Position numbers and translations under genes: made by a program
Source of the DNA: Acidimicrobiales bacterium
GTDB lineage: Bacteria > Actinomycetota > Acidimicrobiia > Acidimicrobiales > GCA-2861595
Reading direction: 5' to 3'
NCBI GenBank assembly: GCA_030448025.1
Contig: JAUJNQ010000001.1
Location: 58,513 to 122,512, forward strand
DNA length: 64,000 nt
Notes under the pieces: model-generated
What the model saw: only the letters and a program-made list of their open reading frames with translations
The model's database searches: none
What the model was told of the DNA's origin: nothing
In this document: positions 62,267-64,000 of the stretch, one piece after another
Layout of the letters: every line of letters starts with the position of its first letter
Numbering within the stretch: the first letter of the stretch is position 1

Positions 62267-62668
62267 ATGGACACCCAAGAGCTGACCTTCGCCACCCGGG
62301 GACGGGACCTCGTCGACATCACGAGCGACGTGAGCGGCTTCTGCCAGGGCAAGGGCGACGGGCTAGTCCACCTCTTCGCTCCCCACGCCACAGCCGGGCT
62401 GGCCGTCATGGAGCTCGGCTCGGGATCCGAACCCGACCTCCACGAGCTCCTCGATCGTCTCCTGCCCCGCGACGACCGGTATACGCACCGCCACGGCGCC
62501 ACCGGTCACGGTGCGGACCACCTTCTGCCCGTGCTCGTGAGCCCGTCGCTCGTCCTGCCCGTCGTCGACGATCGTCCCGCCCTGGGCACCTGGCAGAGTG
62601 TTGTGCTGGTGGACCTCAACGAGGACATCTCCGAGCGCCGGGTCCGGGCCAGCTTCGTGGCGGGTTAG
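62267..62668 (+). CDS. YjbQ/UPF0047 family protein
   Basis: GLVHLFAPHATAGLAVME, HRHGATGHGADHLLPVLVSPSLVLPVVD, LGTWQSVVLVDLNE. Confidence 0.9.
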   Translation: MDTQELTFATRGRDLVDITSDVSGFCQGKGDGLVHLFAPHATAGLAVMELGSGSEPDLHELLDRLLPRDDRYTHRHGATGHGADHLLPVLVSPSLVLPVVDDRPALGTWQSVVLVDLNEDISERRVRASFVAG

Positions 62669-62672
62669 GGAC

Positions 62673-63584
62673 ATGTCGAACGAGGTCTCGTCCCAGTTCC
62701 AGCGCACCATCGAGGAGGGTGAGAACCGGCTGAGCCGGAGCCTGCCGTCTCTCCTCGCCACCGGGGCGGTCGGGGGGATCGACGTGGGTGTCGGGGTCTT
62801 CGGGCTCTTGCTGGTCAAGGAGAGCACCCAAAACGACCTGCTGGCGGGCCTGGCCTTCGGCATCGGGTTCATCGCTCTCACCTTGGCCAACAGCGAGTTG
62901 TTCACCGAGAACTTCCTGGTCCCCATCGTCGCGGTGACCACCAGGCGTGCCCACCCCTTCGCCGTCATGCGGCTCTGGCTCGGTACGGCGGCCACCAACC
63001 TCATGGGGGGATGGCTGATCATGGCCGTGGTGCTGTCGGCCGTCCCCCAGATACGGGAGACAGCGGTGGAGTCGGCGACCCACTACACCGAGCTGGGACT
63101 GGGATGGGAGTCGTTCGCGTCGGCGATCCTGGGTGGTGCCGTCATCACCCTCATGACCTGGATGGAACGGGGCAGCAAGTCCGAGGGGGGACGTCTGGTG
63201 GCTGCCGTGGTCGCCGCCTTCCTCCTGGGGGCGGGGAAGCTCACCCACGCCATAGTGGTCTCGCTGCTCCTCTTCGCCGGCCTCCAAGCCGGGGCACCCT
63301 ATGGCTACCTCGACTGGCTGGGGTTCCTCGGTTGGGCCACATTGGGCAACATGGTGGGTGGCATCGGCCTCATCACCGTGCTCCGTCTCGTCCAGGTGGG
63401 CAAGGCCTCCGTGGTCCCTCAGGGTGACCTCGGGTCCGCAGGAGCCATGGCTTCGGGCGAGGGAACTTCGGGCGAGGGGACTTCGGGCGAGGGGACTTCA
63501 GGCGATGGCACCGCCGCCGACGATGCCGAGAGCGGCCCCAACACCCGGTCCAGCGACGAGCCCCAGCTCGAGCGGTCGCCCTGA
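62673..63584 (+). CDS. Formate/nitrite transporter-family membrane protein with repetitive C-terminus
   Basis: LLAGLAFGIGFIALTLANSELFTENFLVP, GGAVITLMTWMERG, WLGFLGWATLGNMVGGIGLITVLRLV. Confidence 0.85.
   Translation: MSNEVSSQFQRTIEEGENRLSRSLPSLLATGAVGGIDVGVGVFGLLLVKESTQNDLLAGLAFGIGFIALTLANSELFTENFLVPIVAVTTRRAHPFAVMRLWLGTAATNLMGGWLIMAVVLSAVPQIRETAVESATHYTELGLGWESFASAILGGAVITLMTWMERGSKSEGGRLVAAVVAAFLLGAGKLTHAIVVSLLLFAGLQAGAPYGYLDWLGFLGWATLGNMVGGIGLITVLRLVQVGKASVVPQGDLGSAGAMASGEGTSGEGTSGEGTSGDGTAADDAESGPNTRSSDEPQLERSP
63451..63510 (+). repeat. Four 15-bp tandem repeats encoding SGEGT
   Basis: CTTCGGGCGAGGGAA / CTTCGGGCGAGGGGA x2 / CTTCAGGCGATGGCA. Confidence 0.9.
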
Positions 63585-63612
63585 CTGCACCGAATCGGCC
63601 TACGGTTGGGGA

Positions 63613-63957
63613 ATGGACTGGAACATCAAGCTTCCCGAGATCGAGACCGAAGAGGGCCTGGTCAAGTGCAGCTTCTGCAGCAGCTCCCAGATACCCGAGG
63701 AAAAGGCCTTCGCCGGGCCCGACGTCGTCATCTGCCACCAGTGCGTGGAGCAGCTCGCCCCTCAGATGGCCGGCTCGCCGGACGTCGAGCCCGGTTCCGA
63801 CGGCGGCGCCGAGCCCGAGAACCCACGCACGTGCAACTTCTGCCAACGCCAGCAGGACTTTGCGGGCGCCATCTTCGCCGGCAACAAGCAGGACCTCTAC
63901 GTCTGCTTCGACTGCGTGACCGGCTTCTCCAAGTCCCCCGGCCAGGGTGTGAGCTGA
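63613..63957 (+). CDS. Protein with two ClpX-like C4 zinc-binding motifs, no AAA domain
   Basis: CSFCSSSQ...VICHQCVEQ and CNFCQRQQDF...YVCFDCVTG. Confidence 0.8.
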   Translation: MDWNIKLPEIETEEGLVKCSFCSSSQIPEEKAFAGPDVVICHQCVEQLAPQMAGSPDVEPGSDGGAEPENPRTCNFCQRQQDFAGAIFAGNKQDLYVCFDCVTGFSKSPGQGVS

Positions 63958-64000
63958 CGCTTCCCCTGCCCTAGCGCCTGCTCCTGTGGACGCCCGGTCC

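Overview
This is a high-GC actinobacterial chromosomal window; family content and gene order suggest something Acidimicrobiia-like, which is inference. It carries mostly core genes in dense operons. From start to end: (1) System I cytochrome c maturation (ccmF, ccmG/tlpA, ccmH, a ccmI-like gene); (2) a giant NHL-propeller plus ~15x Ig-like repeat surface protein, coupled by ATGA overlap to a membrane GAF-GGDEF diguanylate cyclase; (3) a phosphate-starvation locus (SenX3/RegX3-like two-component pair, phoU, pstBACS, and further on tatA/phoX) with 11-bp-periodic PHO-box-like repeats; (4) an arsR-arsI/cadI-MIP channel-arsC detoxification cluster inside that locus; (5) a FAS-II operon (fabD, biotinyl-like protein, fabH, fabG, acpP, fabF, acyl-CoA carboxyltransferase-like, fabI/inhA-like); (6) an accessory stretch with decayed GNAT and GrpB fragments; (7) a lytic transglycosylase and a glycosyltransferase/methyltransferase/prenyltransferase-like set plus lnt; (8) PRC-barrel/DUF2382 stress genes; (9) a possible PD-(D/E)XK-like gene next to a multi-TM protein; (10) NHEJ genes split into ku, ligD-Pol and ligD-Lig; (11) hemE-hemH-hemY; (12) a HelD-like helicase; (13) qcrC-qcrA-ctaC-ctaD-ctaE-ctaG with qcrB convergent; (14) small genes at the end. 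Many genes carry single-base frame disruptions that keep family homology in the next frame, which points to assembly or base-calling indels at least as strongly as to real pseudogenes. The most interesting candidates are the biotinyl-like protein without an obvious biotin-acceptor lysine next to an N-terminally short carboxyltransferase, the ars genes inside the Pho region, the adhesin-DGC coupling, the Cys-to-Ser change in the Lnt active-site motif, and the nuclease-like/TM-protein pair at 41.0-42.7 kb. No CRISPR array, rRNA, tRNA or intact transposase was recognised.
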